64,000 bases of DNA from Dromiciops gliroides (GCF_019393635.1 NC_057861.1:363118453-363182452); one strand, 5' to 3'. Numbered from the stretch's first letter, positions 11,316 through 22,830 are shown. The notes: generated from the letters alone by a model not told the origin. Numbers and translations are program-made.

Positions 11316-11626
11316 TTGCTATTGTTTGTTCTTCATTCTGGAAGAGGACCATGACATCAGGAGGTGATGTCATGACTTACACTGAATTGGATTTAATTGA
11401 AGGAGGGCTATGCATAGTTACAATCCTCAATCTATCCTCTGGAGTCATATGGATCCAGTGGCAAGATATACATCAGGATGACAGGAGATGGCTCCAGATG
11501 TTTGAGGCAATCTGATGTCATTTGATTTGCCCAGGGTCATACAGCTAGTAATTATCTGAGATCAGATTTGAAGTCGGGTCCTCCTGACTTCAGGACCAGT
11601 GCTCTATCCATTGTACTACCCTCAGA
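11316..11626 (-). mobile_element. Composite CORE-SINE with L3-type tail
   Basis: The minus strand begins with the tRNA head and CORE (plus 11625-11515: reversed 'ccagtgctctatccattgt', 'ttgcccagggtcatacagctagtaa'). It is joined to about 200 bp that end in 'gatgtcatggtcctcttccag' and a 'gaacaaacaa'-type tail. The same 3' sequence follows the LINE C-terminal relic at 53.1 kb. Compatible with a Ther-2-like SINE moved by L3, though I cannot confirm the name. Confidence 0.65.
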
Positions 11627-11639
11627 GTAACAGTTAGTA

Positions 11640-12660
11640 GAAATGTAAAGGAAAAACAATCAGTACCACCACTATGACCAAATAACAACCAAAAATAACT
11701 TAAAAAAACCTTCTACCCACAAGGAATTCACTTATCAAGTGTGTGATAAAGAGATTATGGTTTCCAATAGGAACTGATATACATGATTCCTGAAATTCAT
11801 TCAGTTTTGACATTTTGTAACTGTTAAAGAGCATAGGAGATTTTGCCTTGAAATCAATCAATCAATCAGGATTTTGTTAAGTATGTACTAGTGCCAGGAA
11901 CAAGCTGGAATGATGATGATAATTATTAACAATAATAATAATCCCATTATCAAGGAATTTATATTAATGTGAACATATTAGTAAATGCAACATATGTGCG
12001 AAATAAATCAAGGTAATTTTGGCTGTAGATAAGACTTTAAGAATGGTTCATGTAAGCTGTTGTGCTTGAGGTGAGCATGTAAGGTCCTAAATGTCATGGA
12101 CTGTTGTTTCATTTTGGTCTTTACACCTCCAATACTGAGCATAATGCTCAAAACAAAGGAGAACTTCATAACTTATTGTAGAATGATGAATTTTGGGCCC
12201 CAATCTGCATGGTTTTGGGATTAGAGAGCATGGCACTTTTTGAAGGGCTGTGGCATTAATATTTCTGCAAACATCAATGAATTTAACTATAGAAGCAGTC
12301 TGGAATTTGTACTTAGGTTTGAAAACTTGGCCATAGATTTGTTGGGCATATGGTTTGGTAGTGCCTGATTATTAATGAAACCTTAAGCAATCCCATCTGT
12401 GTAACTTCATCTCAAAATAATAGAGGATGAGGCACGTCTAAAAAATAACCTGCAAGTGAAGTGGGGCTCTGGACTCCTGTTTTTACCTGGTTATCTCAGA
12501 CCATATTTCAAATTTGGTTGTGATCATAATGGCTTAGGCTGGAATAAGTCCTACAGGAATCTGGCTCCACTGTATGACCTGGGTGCCTCTGTTTCTGAGG
12601 TCTTCATTCTAGAGCTGTACATGTAGACATCCCATTTATATGTACCCAAACAAAGCATCT
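11640..12660. other. Unassigned DNA with an L2 scrap
   Basis: A short reversed L2 end ('aatcaatcaatcaatcaggattttgttaagtatgtac') lies at about 11853-11905. The rest, including the G+C-moderate stretch 12190-12640, is unrecognised. Confidence 0.45.
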
Positions 12661-12664
12661 TAGA

Positions 12665-12910
12665 GGTGAATTAGTAACACCCATTATATATTTATGCAAT
12701 CCTTTAACGTGACTTGTATTTTCTCATTTGATATTCAAAACAACTCTATTAGGTAGGTTATAAACTATTATTAACTTATTATACATATACTAACATTAAT
12801 TTATAATAATGTATTATATAATATAATTAACTTGTAATAATATATTATATAAGATGAAACTGAGACTCTGAGATTTAATGCTTTGGCCCAGGTTATACAA
12901 TAGAAACTCA
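12665..12910 (-). repeat. MIR-type SINE split by an AT palindrome
   Basis: MIR landmarks on the minus strand ('caaaacaactctattaggtagg' and 'gatgaaactgagactctgag') are separated by about 90 bp of nearly pure A/T (12765-12853) with nested 'tataataatgtattatataatat' inverted motifs. Confidence 0.6.
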
Positions 12911-12984
12911 CATTAGCCTAGCATTTTCAGGTTTGTAGGAGACAAAATCTCCCTCCTAGGAGAGAGGTAAGTAATCCAAAGAAT

Positions 12985-13335
12985 ATTATTTCCATTTTAC
13001 TGATAAAGAAATTGCAATTTTCGGGGGCAGCTAGGTGGTGCAGTGGATAAAGCACTGGCCCTGGAGTCAGGAGGACCTGAGTTCAAATCCAGCCTCAGAC
13101 ACTTGACACGTACTAGCTGTGTGACCCTGGGCAAGTCACTTACCCCTCATTGCCCCACAAAAACAAAAATCTCTCTCTCTCTCTTTTTTTAAGAAATTGC
13201 AATTTTTAGTAGCCAAATGACTTGACCATCATCTGCCTGTGAACATGTAGCTCTTAAGTTTGTAAGGTGGAATTTGAAACCAGGGCTCCTGCCCACATGT
13301 CTAACACTTTATTCATCACCACATGCTGCCTTTCA
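12985..13335 (-). repeat. MIR-type SINE interrupted by a younger SINE
   Basis: Left part 'tccattttactgataaagaaattgcaat' and right part from 13193, through 'caaatgacttgacc', to the tRNA-like end 'ttcatcaccacatgctgcc' form one reversed MIR-type element, split by the SINE at 13022-13192. Confidence 0.6.
13022..13192 (+). mobile_element. tRNA-derived marsupial SINE, subfamily B
   Basis: Full-length head ('ggggcagctaggtggtgcag') to tail ('ctcattgccccacaaaaac') with a CT-rich extension. Perfect TSD 'gaaattgcaatttt' (13008-13021 and 13193-13206). Confidence 0.95.
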
Positions 13336-13339
13336 GTTT

Positions 13340-14160
13340 TTAAAATAATTTCAGAGACAGACAAGGCTGTCAAGCTCATTTTATCTCACTTCCCTTTTTT
13401 CCCCCGGTAAGTAAATTGAGGCCTAGATAGACTGTCCAAGGTTAAAGAAATAGCATCAGAATTAAGAATAGACTCTGGATTTTTAAGCTTGTAATATTTC
13501 TACTGTCCCATAAAACAATGTCAATTCTTCTGGCTAGTTGTTTAAACGATCTGAACATTAATGTTTCACTTAATGCAGTCTATTGGGGTTTTGTTTTTAA
13601 CTGAAATGAGTTACAGGATTTTCATGAGCAAGAATGCAGCTGTCTTTGGAAACATATCAACATCTTGAATGCAACTATAAATATTTGTTTTATCTCCACT
13701 TTATCTATAATGGCATAATTTTGAGAACAGAAAACATTGACTAAAATATTGAGCATCCTACATAATCTGTCAAAGTGAGCTACAGGTATGAATGCCAGAC
13801 TTTCCATGCTAGAAAATCTGACACTCTGTTTTCCAGGAAATAAACAAAAATTATCTCTGTCAGACACAAGCTCAGTCTAAGATCGTAATGTAGTTTTGAT
13901 GAAAACCGTCTGCATCCTTTAGCCTCTGCATCCTTTAATTCTGCTTCTAATAGTAAATAATTAAATTATATCATTTGGCACTGGCTTCATATATACAGAA
14001 AATTCCTTTTTCACTATAATAGATTTCTTTATCAGAGGATCAAGTATCCTTTTATTTAATTAAAAAATAGATTATCCAAATAACATTGAGATGAGAAAAA
14101 AGGTCTAGAATCAAAGAGAGAATAGACTTGCCAAAATTCCTTCTTAAAGAAATATTTTTT
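13340..14160. other. Unassigned AT-rich DNA
   Basis: No recognisable element. Contains an imperfect duplication 'ctgcatcctttagcctctgcatccttta' around 13911-13940. Confidence 0.5.
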
Positions 14161-14164
14161 AAAA

Positions 14165-16405
14165 AAATAACTCCTAGGATTTCCAGGAGCCAAGATGGTG
14201 GAGTAAGCAGCAATTCACCATAACGCTTTCATATTTATCTCCAGACATAAAATAGTGCCCCCAAACAAATCCTGGAATAGCAGAACCATCAAAAAGATAG
14301 GGTGAAACAATCTTTGAGCCCAAGAACCTTTGCAGAGTGGCAGGAAAGGTCTGTCTCACTTGGTTAAAAGGGGAAACATCCCAGCAAGCCAGCAACAACC
14401 CCTACGTCAGCAAACCAGCTGGAGAATCTGAGCTCAAATGCAGTGGAGCAGGCAAATGCCACCACCAGGACCTCAGCATAGCCAGGGAAATGGAAACACT
14501 CCAGCTCTGAGAACCATCACTTGCTTCACCATAGCCCTGGGCAAATAGGCAACCTCCAGTGGCCAGAATGACACTTGCTTCAGTGTATCCCCAAGGAAAC
14601 AGAAACATCTCACCAGCCTCTGCATATGCCAGATACCAACAATAGGATCCCAAATTAGAATGGCAGGGTCCCAGATCCTTATGGTCTCCAGTAGCACCAG
14701 CCACCTCCCACCCCACCCCCTCAGAACAGCACTAGACATGAGGGTCCCCCAGGCATTATGTCAACATCAGTGAAGCACCAGGTAAACATCCAGGGACTGG
14801 CATAAGAAACTTGAGACAGTGCCCCTTCTACTCTGGGAGCAGAGCTCAAATTTAAAAGAAAGAGAAGAGGCTAAAAAAGATAAGCAAAAACAACAACAAA
14901 AGAAATAATCTGACCATAAAAGTTTATTATGGTGACAGGGAAAATCAAGACACAAACTCAGAAGAGGAAAACAATATCAAAATACCTGTGGACAAAAAAC
15001 CCTTCCCCTCTCCCTAATGAGAAATGGCCTCAAGCCAAAAAGAACTCATGGAAGAGTTCCAAAAGGAGCTTAAAAATCATATGAGAAGTAGAAGAAATAT
15101 TGGGAAAAGAAATAAGAGTGATACAAGAGAATTATGGAAAAAAGCCAACAGGTTGGAAAAAGAAATACCAAAACCCACTAAAGAAAGCAACTTCTTAAAA
15201 AGTATGATTAACCAAATAGAAAAGAAGATATAAAAGCTAATTCAGGAAAACAACTCCTTGAAAGTTAAAGCTAGACAAGAAGCTAATGACTATGAGGCAT
15301 TAAGAATCACTCAAACAAATTCAGAAGAATGGAAGAAACTGTAAAATACCTCATGAGAAAAACAATTGATCTGGAAAATAAACCCAGGAGAGGTAATATC
15401 AGAATCACTGGACTACCCGAAAGCCATCATCAAAAGGAGCACCTGGACAATATCTTTCAAGAAATTATGAAGGAAAACTGTCCTGATATTCTTTAAACAG
15501 AGGCAAAATAGACATTAAAAGAATCCATCAATCATGACATGAAAGAAAGTCCAAAATAAGACTCCAAGGAATATTATAGCCAAAATCCAGAACTATCAGG
15601 TCAAGAATAAAATACTGCAAGTTGCCAGAAAGAAACAATTCAAATATCAGGGAGCCACAATCAGGATTATATAAGACTTAGTAGCTACAACATTAAAAGA
15701 ACAGAGGCCATGGAACATGATATTCCAGATGGCAAAGAAGCTAGTACTACAATCCAGAATAATTTACCTGGTGTAATTAAGCATAATACATCAAGGGGAA
15801 AAACAGCCATTCAAAAAATAGGATTGAAGCTTTCCTAAGGAGAATACCAGAATTAAACCAAAAATTTGATCTCTAATATCAATACCCAAGAGAAGTATAA
15901 ATAAGACAAAAGGAAAAAGAAAAGAGAAGGTATCCATTAGGGCTAAACTTTTTACATCTGTAAATTGGAAGATACTTGTAATTCTTAAAATTGCACCACT
16001 AATAGAATTGATATAAGGAATCTACTTAGAGGGTACAGGTATAAGGTAAATTTTAGGAAATGACATAAAAATTATTAAGGGAAGAGAAAGAGAAGTACAC
16101 TGGGTACAGAAAGAAGGGAGAGGTAGAATGGGGTAAATTATTTCACATGAAGAGGCACAAAAGACCTATTATAGTAGAGAGGAAGATGGGAAGGTGGGTG
16201 ATGGGCATCACTTGAATGTTACTCTAATCAGTATTTGCTCAAAGAGGGAATAATACACACAATCAGTTGAATATAGAAATCTGTCTTACCTGACAGGAAA
16301 GTTAGAGGGGAGGACATTAGATAAAGGGGAGGGCGGCTGACAGAAGGAAGGATAGATCAAGGGAGTGGTTTCATCCACTTTGACATTTGTAATCCCATGG
16401 AAGTG
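14165..16405 (+). mobile_element. HAL1-like half-L1 retrotransposon
   Basis: Begins with 'ggagccaagatggtggagt', the L1/HAL1 5' end, then about 860 bp of 5' UTR and an ORF1 relic from 15024. After ORF1 (about 15690) it continues directly into an A/G-rich 3' part ('agagggaataatacac..tctgtcttacctgacagg') that matches the minus-strand copy at 1.6-4.1 kb in the same order. No endonuclease or reverse-transcriptase region lies between. Two copies with the same structure argue for a family, not for two chance deletions. Confidence 0.75.
15024..15700 (+). pseudogene. L1/HAL1 ORF1 protein relic
   Basis: The ATG at 15024 opens 69 codons of Lys/Glu-rich coiled coil (MASSQKELMEEFQKELKNH...), ended by a stop at 15231. 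In a shifted frame further on (about 15370-15500) follows the RRM entry NIRITGLPESHHQKEH and then FQEIMKENCPDIL before another stop; about 15600-15670 resembles the C-terminal domain. ORF1p would bind L1/HAL1 RNA; here at least one frameshift and several stops destroy it. Confidence 0.8.
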
Positions 16406-16411
16406 CTTATG

Positions 16412-16510
16412 GTAATTTTTTAATTTTTAATTTCAGTTTTGAACTCCTCATTTTTCCCCATCCTTGCTCTTCTCCCCTACAAATTGAGAAGGCAAGAAAT
16501 ATAACATATG
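16412..16510 (-). mobile_element. Truncated L1 3' end
   Basis: 'tttcagttttgaactcctc' followed by a C/T-rich run and 'attgagaaggcaagaaatata' is the reversed marsupial L1 3' UTR, as at 1.6-1.75 and 44.95-45.08 kb. Confidence 0.6.
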
Positions 16511-16589
16511 GTCCCATTTCTTAAGCATCAGCCTGATCTTTTACAGCTGGAAGGATCATGTATCAGTAGTCTTGTGCTCAGCCTAGTGA

Positions 16590-16680
16590 TTTGTACACCA
16601 CAGGATTCGAAGCCTAGAGGTTGGAGGAACCTCAGAGACCATCTAGTCTACTCCCTTCATTTTACAGGTTTTGTTCTACA
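16590..16680. repeat. Ancient repeat (L3/MIR3-like)
   Basis: The phrase 'gaggttggaggaacctcagagaccatctagtctactcccttcattttacagg' (split here by description only) is a common old mammalian repeat signature; related copies at 17310-17430 and 22470-22560. Name uncertain. Confidence 0.5.
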
Positions 16681-16689
16681 CCAGTGAAT

Positions 16690-17305
16690 GAAAGTGCTAA
16701 GTTCCCTGGGGTTATCAGGTTTATGAATAGGTCAATGTGGAAGGCAATTGGCCCTACCTTTCCAGAAGCAGGAGCATCATTGACTTGATTACAGTTCTCT
16801 AAGCAAGAGGAAGAGGGGTGGGAGTGGAAATCATGAAAATTGGATTGCAATGAGAATGAAGATATGTGGTTCCTGCTTGAGAGTTTGGACGTGAGTAGCT
16901 ATGTACAACATTTGATTTTTAACAATTAATGCACATTAATTAATTAATAAAACAACAACCGAATGGCTGTGTTCTATGATTCTCTCTCAGATCTGCACAG
17001 TTTCAAGATGGTGCAAACACTGCTCCAAAACTAGGAGACGTAGGGAATTCTGTGTTCAGTTTATTTACCCCAGTGGTAGCTCCTCCTGTCAGTAGTAAAA
17101 GCAGTGTAGACTATATAACCTTATTCTTTCCAACTGGTTCACATCTAGGAAGGTGGATCATAGGGGAAGAGTAAGAAATTTTATTTGAGACTCCTTGTAG
17201 CACAGACCATTGACTTGTCTTCTAGCACTAACTAGAATTCCTAAAAAGCTAGTAATTTTCTGTTCTGGGTCAGTTTGCTGACAGGGACTTGTGACAAAGT
17301 TCATA
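16690..17305. other. Unassigned DNA
   Basis: Nothing recognisable apart from A/T-rich 'taattaattaata' at about 16936. Confidence 0.45.
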
Positions 17306-17309
17306 TAGA

Positions 17310-17430
17310 ATTACAAAACCAGATGACATGACAGATATTAGAGCAGCAAGGACCTTGGGAGTTCTTTTAGTCTGATCTCCTAATTTTATAAAAGAGACAA
17401 CTAAGGACCAGAGAGGTCAGAGTGTCTAGA
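17310..17430. repeat. Ancient repeat (L3/MIR3-like)
   Basis: Same order as at 16590: 'aggaccttgggagttc..tagtctgatctcc..aattttataaaagagac' then 'ggaccagagagg'. Confidence 0.45.
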
Positions 17431-17789
17431 CAAGTTAAAATAAAGATCTATTAAAATGACATACATGTCCTTTTCCATATTAAAAAAGGCTTATGATAGA
17501 CTTTATTTTTAACAGAAAAGTAATTTCTGAATATGCCATGCCCTCCAAAAATAAAAAAAATAAACCTAAAATGAAACACTGAGAACTCCACCTCTCATGT
17601 AGTAACAAAGAAACTCCATTAAACAAAATAACTGACACAATGACTGATAGGATAGGGAGCCTCACACACACACACACCAAAACCAAATAGATGCATTTCA
17701 TTCTATATTCCCCAGAGTAAAGACTGGTCTTTACCCTCACTCAGAATATGGCTTTCTTTTTCTCTTCCTCTCATTTACATTATTTACAT

Positions 17790-18070
17790 TAGTGTAGTCA
17801 CTGCCAACAATGTTATTCAAGATCTGCTAATTTCACATGACATTATTTTGGAAAAGTCATATTATTGCTATTTTTTTCTGAATTCTCAATACACGTATTC
17901 ATTTCTGGGGAAATAATAGTTCAGTTTTTCATAAAACCACAATTTGTTTGGCTATTTCCCCAATCAATAGGCATGTCTCTTTTCATATTTTTGGGATAAA
18001 GTTCATATAGAAACTGTCCTGGTACAATGCTTTATCAGGTTATTCTTTCACATTAAAAATTTTGCAGCTA
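17790..18070 (-). mobile_element. Old L1 3' fragment
   Basis: 'ccacaatttgtttggctatttccccaatcaataggcatg' is the reversed L1 segment seen in sense form at about 58.60-58.64 kb (a diverged 'tgcctgtcaattggggaa..aacaagttgtagt'). Confidence 0.5.
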
Positions 18071-18439
18071 ATTGGTGAAATAGATACTATAACTACTTGA
18101 TTTAATTGAAGGGATACATTAGAATGCTAGTTCATTCTCTACTTAGTGGAAATGCCTTCAATATCCTCTTGTAGCACATAAGACAACTGAGATGACCAGT
18201 AACTCATCTCATTCCCATATGATTTTGATCTCCTCTTCTAGATCTCCATATTTTAAAAGATTTTTTTATTGTTGTTTCACGTAGTTTTGGTGATTGTATT
18301 TGGTATTTCAGCATCTATTATTTTTAATTATTTAATTTTTTGGATCATTGTCATATATAGGCCAATGTGGATGATGATTCTGTTTATCTCATATGCATAT
18401 ACTTTGTTTTCGTTTGTTTGTTTTTTTTTTTTGGCATGC

Positions 18440-18560
18440 CATCTCCACAATTATAGTATGAACTCCTTGAGATCAGGAACTTTTACTAGTCTTTGTACAC
18501 AAGCACTAAGTACATTATCTGGAATAGTAGGTACTTAGTAAACATTTATTGATTGATTGC
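18440..18560 (+). repeat. L2 3' end
   Basis: 'gaactccttgagatcagg', 'ctttgtacacaagcactaag' and a terminal 'aaacatttattgattgattg' are the L2 end landmarks in the right order. Confidence 0.7.
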
Positions 18561-18951
18561 TTGTGGTAATAATCCAAATCCATTATAGTTTATTTGTTAA
18601 ATTCTCAATACTATTTTAAGATCTGAATACTTTTTATGAAGTTTATCATCTTTTTGATTGTGAAAGACCATGGGTTTATGAGGCATAATTTTAGATACCA
18701 TATCATGTCTTTCAAGGTATTGAATAAATGCTATATTTTTGCAGTGATGAATTGTCCATTTTGATGTGATGCATTGCACAGGTTCTCTAGTTTCTTCGGT
18801 GGCAATGGTCATTTCCTAGATAAAATGTCAATGACTTTGTCCTGAATGGTTAAAATGAGATCATCACCATCAGCAGCAGTAGCATCTTCTCATAATCATC
18901 ACTGTCTTTAAAAACATGGTCTGGGAACAACTTGTATTAGTATTTCCTTTT

Positions 18952-19091
18952 TTCCTTTTTTTTGTGGGACAGTGAGGGTTAAGTAACTTCCCCAGGGTCA
19001 CACAGCTAGTGTTAAGTGTCTGAGGCTGGATTTGAACTCAGATCCTCCTGAATCCAGAGCCAGTGCTTTATCAGCTGCTCCACCTAGCTAC
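18952..19091 (-). mobile_element. tRNA-derived marsupial SINE, subfamily B
   Basis: Reversed copy with poly-T at its left; 'gtgagggttaagtaactt' marks subfamily B. Possible TSD 'attagtatttcctt' / 'attattatttctta'. Confidence 0.9.
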
Positions 19092-19589
19092 TTTTATATT
19101 ATTATTTCTTAACTATTCTTCTGCTGACAATTGTTCAGATGGATAAAATGACTGTTTGGAGGCATTAGAACAAGATGTGAGCTCATCTTCAAAGTCACTG
19201 GAAACATCTTTTGGGCAACTCCAATAGGAAACAAGAAGGCAAGAATTAAGTGGGCCTTGTCCAGTAACTACGTTGCTCCACTTTCTTTCACCTGGTCTCT
19301 ATAATTTGAAAGCATTTGCTATCTTTTATTTTGAAGTGTGCACATTTTTGAGATATTGGCATATATTAAAACATTATTAGCACTTGAACTTTATCCTTGG
19401 CACAAAGACATACAATCTGTCTCTGAGTCCATATACAAAGCCTTTACCACCTTCAGCATCTGCCAAAGTTGTGGTCTACAGTCTGGACCTTTGGGAATGC
19501 AGGATTACCTCTATGACCCCAGGCACTGAAATAGAATTTTAGGAAAGGTATATTAAATTAGGACATATAGATAGGTTATGCAGTTCTAA

Positions 19590-19745
19590 TCCAGTGCTTG
19601 CTTACTATCTGACCATGTCAAAGTCACTGACTCTGCCACGGTATCTAAAGCTGTAAAATGGAGATAATAATACTTGTACAACACACTTGACAGTTCTGTC
19701 ATGAGGAAAGTATTCTGTAAGCATTAAAGTTCTCTGAGTCACAGC
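19590..19745 (+). repeat. MIR-type SINE
   Basis: 'ctgtaaaatggagataataat..cttg' followed by 'gaaagtattctgtaagcattaaag' is the second half of a MIR. Confidence 0.6.
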
Positions 19746-19941
19746 AAAAATAATTTGAAAGATTTACCATGGTCACTTGGCTTTGAAATACTTTAAGTTG
19801 TTTGAGGGGAAAATGGATTTTTACTAAAAAAACCCCCAAAAAACAAAACAAAAACAAAAACCCCAAGTTGCTTATTTCCTATTTCTAATTCAATCTCAGA
19901 AAAGAGAAAATCAGCTGATTTTTGGCTCCACTATGGAATCC

Positions 19942-19996
19942 TGGGATAATGGAATAATTATTTTGGAGACCACCACAGAAGAGACTTTTCATACCA
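19942..19996 (+). repeat. 55-bp segment duplicated at 21622-21676
   Basis: All 55 bases recur identically and in the same orientation at 21622-21676. The flanks differ at once on both sides. It is not part of any repeat I recognise. Confidence 0.95.
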
Positions 19997-20181
19997 TAAC
20001 TTGAGTTAATTAAAGTGTGTCTCTGGTTCAATATATCTAATGTAAGTTGCACTTAATTACCATACTGCATTCATCACCATGGAAATGATATTTAGCCAAT
20101 CAATATCAGAGTTTTATAAAAGAATTGCCATTTTTCTTTTGCCATTAACCACACAAAAAGAAACAAGTCATATCCCATTGG

Positions 20182-20187
<6 letters not shown>

Positions 20188-20235
<48 letters not shown>

Positions 20236-20268
20236 TGTGAGTGTGAGTGTGAGTGTGAGTGTGTATGT
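20188..20268. repeat. (GT)n(GA)n(GTGTGA)n compound microsatellite
   Basis: GT run, then GA run, then five GTGTGA/GTGTGAGT-like units. Confidence 0.95.
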
Positions 20269-20369
20269 GTTATGATGGGAGAAGGGAGGACAGAGTTAAT
20301 GAATGTAGAATTTTATTTTTATGGGGACATTTTGTTCTCAAGAGATAGAAGTAAATACATTTCAACATA

Positions 20370-21062
20370 GTAGTAGTAGGCCTCCACCAGTCTCGGAAGA
20401 CCATGGATCAGCGCCTTGAAGAGCCACGGGCTACAGTGTGGCTGTGCAGTCCGATAAGGGAGCCATAGTTCCTGAGTAACTTATAACCAGTAAGTGCCCC
20501 ATCCCATGTTGTATCTACCCCATAAGGAGTAGCTGGAGTGTCCTCTGCAGGACGCTGGCCTGGGCAGATCAATATGGGAAACAAGCTGTTGCCCATGCAG
20601 CAAGTTTTCCCCTCTCTGAGACATTGGTGGATCCAAAGGAGAGGCAGAGCCAATACAGTTTGGCACCAGTGCTGCCGCAGGAGTTGCCAGAGGGATGTGA
20701 TGTCCAACATCCAACTGCCTAAGGGACTCCGACTCCTGATTTTTCCTCAGGGTTAACTCCTGAAGCCTTTCCCATATATGGGTATAGCCGCAAGGCTGTG
20801 GAGGTTTAAAGTCAGGGTTTCCTTCCCCTAGGCCGGTTGCCTGCCAAGGATAAGGAGCCCCACCTGCCTGAAGCGACTGGTTTTAAGACGCCAGTGACTC
20901 ACCTTCACTCCTTCTCCTGTTAGTGGAAACAGTTCCACCACGAGAAGGCCAGGAGTTGGGCTTCGGTTGTCAGAGGCTATTTGAGATGCATGCTATTGGA
21001 GCATTTTATAGAGAGTAGGAGATTATCCCCACTTCCACCCTGGCATGACAAACCTTTGGAAC
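20370..21062 (-). mobile_element. 693-bp non-LTR retroposon with (TAC)n tail, complete copy
   Basis: Flanked by the perfect 12-bp TSD 'catttcaacata' (20358-20369 and 21063-21074). The minus strand runs from 21062 to a 3' end reading 'ggtggaggcctactactac'. It has a short 3-bp tandem tail, no LTR and no poly-A, which is how RTE-clade elements and their partners end. It is richer in G+C than its surroundings and keeps several CpGs. No reverse-transcriptase motif and no frame shared by both copies, so non-autonomous. The second copy is at 31539. I cannot name the family; an RTE-mobilised SINE (RTESINE-like) is my best guess. Confidence 0.8.
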
Positions 21063-21079
21063 CATTTCAACATAAGATA

Positions 21080-21345
21080 TAAGCTATCCTGCCTTCTAAT
21101 AACAACAACAACAACAACAATGATAATAGTAGATAACATTAATAAATAGCACTTTAAGGTTTGCAAGTTTCTTTAGAGATATTATTTCATCTGAACCTCA
21201 AAACAACCATGGGGAGTAGGTACTCCTATTCAACAGATGAGGAAACTGGCACACACACAAGTTAAGTAACTTGCCAGGGTTAAATAACTAGTGTCTGAGG
21301 TAGGAAATATGTCATGTCAACTGTACCACCTCCTGTTAGCATCCC
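21080..21345 (-). repeat. MIR-type SINE with AAC tract
   Basis: 'gcactttaaggtttgcaagtttc..atattatttcatctgaacctcaaaacaaccatgggg' and 'cagatgaggaaactgg' in MIR order on the minus strand; an (AAC)n tract lies at 21104-21121. Confidence 0.65.
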
Positions 21346-21480
21346 TGTATTACAGATGAGGTAGCTGAATCTGAGAAAGTTTAAGTGACTTGTCCAGGAG
21401 CACAAAGATATTAAATGTCTCAGGTAGGATTCAAACCTAGCTCGATTCTGACTCCAAATTCAGAGCTCTTATCCATTCCT
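21346..21480 (-). repeat. Second MIR-type SINE fragment
   Basis: Repeats the landmark 'attacagatgaggtagctgaatctgag', then 'gtgacttgtccagg' and 'tctgactccaaattcagagctctt', so a separate copy abuts the previous one. Confidence 0.6.
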
Positions 21481-21543
21481 ATATCATATTTCACAAATGC
21501 TACATATTTACAGCATGCATGGCCAGCAGTACACAAATGAGAG

Positions 21544-21686
21544 AGACAGAGACTGAGAGACACACAGAGAGAGTGAGACAGAGAAACAGAGATGGAGACA
21601 GAGAGGATGTGATGTCCAACATGGGATAATGGAATAATTATTTTGGAGACCACCACAGAAGAGACTTTTCATACCAGTCTCTGTCT
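21544..21686 (+). other. Patchwork of locally copied segments
   Basis: After a GA-rich tract, 18 bp at 21605-21622 are identical to 20693-20710 (inside the retroposon at 20370), and the next 55 bp (21622-21676) are identical to 19942-19996. They join with a 1-bp overlap. The following 12 bp (21675-21686) are the reverse complement of 21544-21555 with a 2-bp overlap. The last match is weaker because the DNA is of low complexity. Confidence 0.85.
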
Positions 21687-21689
21687 GAG

Positions 21690-22080
21690 ACTTTAGGGGA
21701 ATGTTATTGTTATTATTCCACTAAAATTTCTCTCTGCTTTGTGTGCTACTGGTCATGCATGATATAAATTATTACTATGAAATAACAAAAAACCTTGAAA
21801 ACTTTTCTTAATTATCTATACTTCATACCTGAATAAATGTAAGTCATTTCCAAGGATATGTAGTATCATCTTTGGGGCATGTAAAATAAGAAGAGAAGGC
21901 AAATGTTGAACATTAATAAATAGGAAAGAAAACTGCGGAAAGCACCTGTACAAAACATCAGCCATGTTTTTCTAGAACTGCGGTTGAAAGACTTTAAAAT
22001 CTTTCCTGGTTTCATCAGCTGCTAGTGCCTTACTCAAGAAAATGACCATTTTGCAAATATTTATGTAAGTATATGTTGGT
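21690..22080. other. Unassigned AT-rich DNA
   Basis: No recognisable element. Confidence 0.45.
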
Positions 22081-22084
22081 TTCC

Positions 22085-22165
22085 CCCAAAGCGTGTAAGT
22101 TCCTTGAAGACAGAGAGTGTTTCAGCTATATCTTTGTATCCCAAGGGCCTAGCACAGTGCCAGAT
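22085..22165 (+). repeat. L2 3' end fragment
   Basis: 'gtaagttccttgaagacag..tatctttgtatcccaagggcctagcacagtgcc' is a clear L2 end, truncated before the terminal repeats. Confidence 0.7.
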
Positions 22166-22469
22166 TGGAGACATGAAGAATTATGAAAAACAAACAATGT
22201 GAGTTAGGGAAAGGCAGAATGAATAATGAACAATATTGTTGTGAAAATTTATATTTCCTATTGGAAGGGGAGCAAGGCAGGTAGTGTTAAGTATAAAACA
22301 TATAAAAGTTAGAATGGCACCTAGGAAAAAAAATCACTCTGATATATAATGAACTCTGTTATTCAGGGCATTGGTGTCCCACAGAGATTTAACGGGCATG
22401 GTATTTAATGAAGAAAAATGTACTATTTTGCTCTTTGACTAAAATAGAGCAAGACAAAACAAAGATCAC

Positions 22470-22560
22470 AAAATTTGAGAGTTGGAAGGTACTTCAACAG
22501 CCCTCTAGACAAACCCATACACAAAAGTGATCCCCACTATCACATACTCCAAAAGTTGCC
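22470..22560. repeat. Ancient repeat (L3/MIR3-like)
   Basis: 'atttgagagttggaaggtacttcaacagccctctagacaaaccc' matches the phrase family at 16590 and 17310. Confidence 0.45.
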
Positions 22561-22677
22561 ATCAAGCCTTCATTAGTACAAGATGGAGGGGATGCTGAAT
22601 ATACAGCATTTTATTTGGGGAAAAAATATAACTTTCAGTGGACTTCAGATTTACTCTAGATCAACAGTGCAATATGG

Positions 22678-22830
22678 GGGCAACTAGATGGTGCAATGGA
22701 TAGAGCACTGGCCCTGGAGTCAGGAGTACCTGAGTTCAAATCTGACTTCAGACACTTAACACTTACTAGTTGTGTGACCCTGGGCAAGTCACTTAACCCC
22801 AATTGCCTCACTAAAAAAAAAAAACAAAAA
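22678..22830 (+). mobile_element. tRNA-derived marsupial SINE, subfamily A
   Basis: Full length; tail 'aattgcctcactaaaa'. Perfect 15-bp TSD 'aacagtgcaatatgg' (22663-22677 and 22831-22845). Confidence 0.95.
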
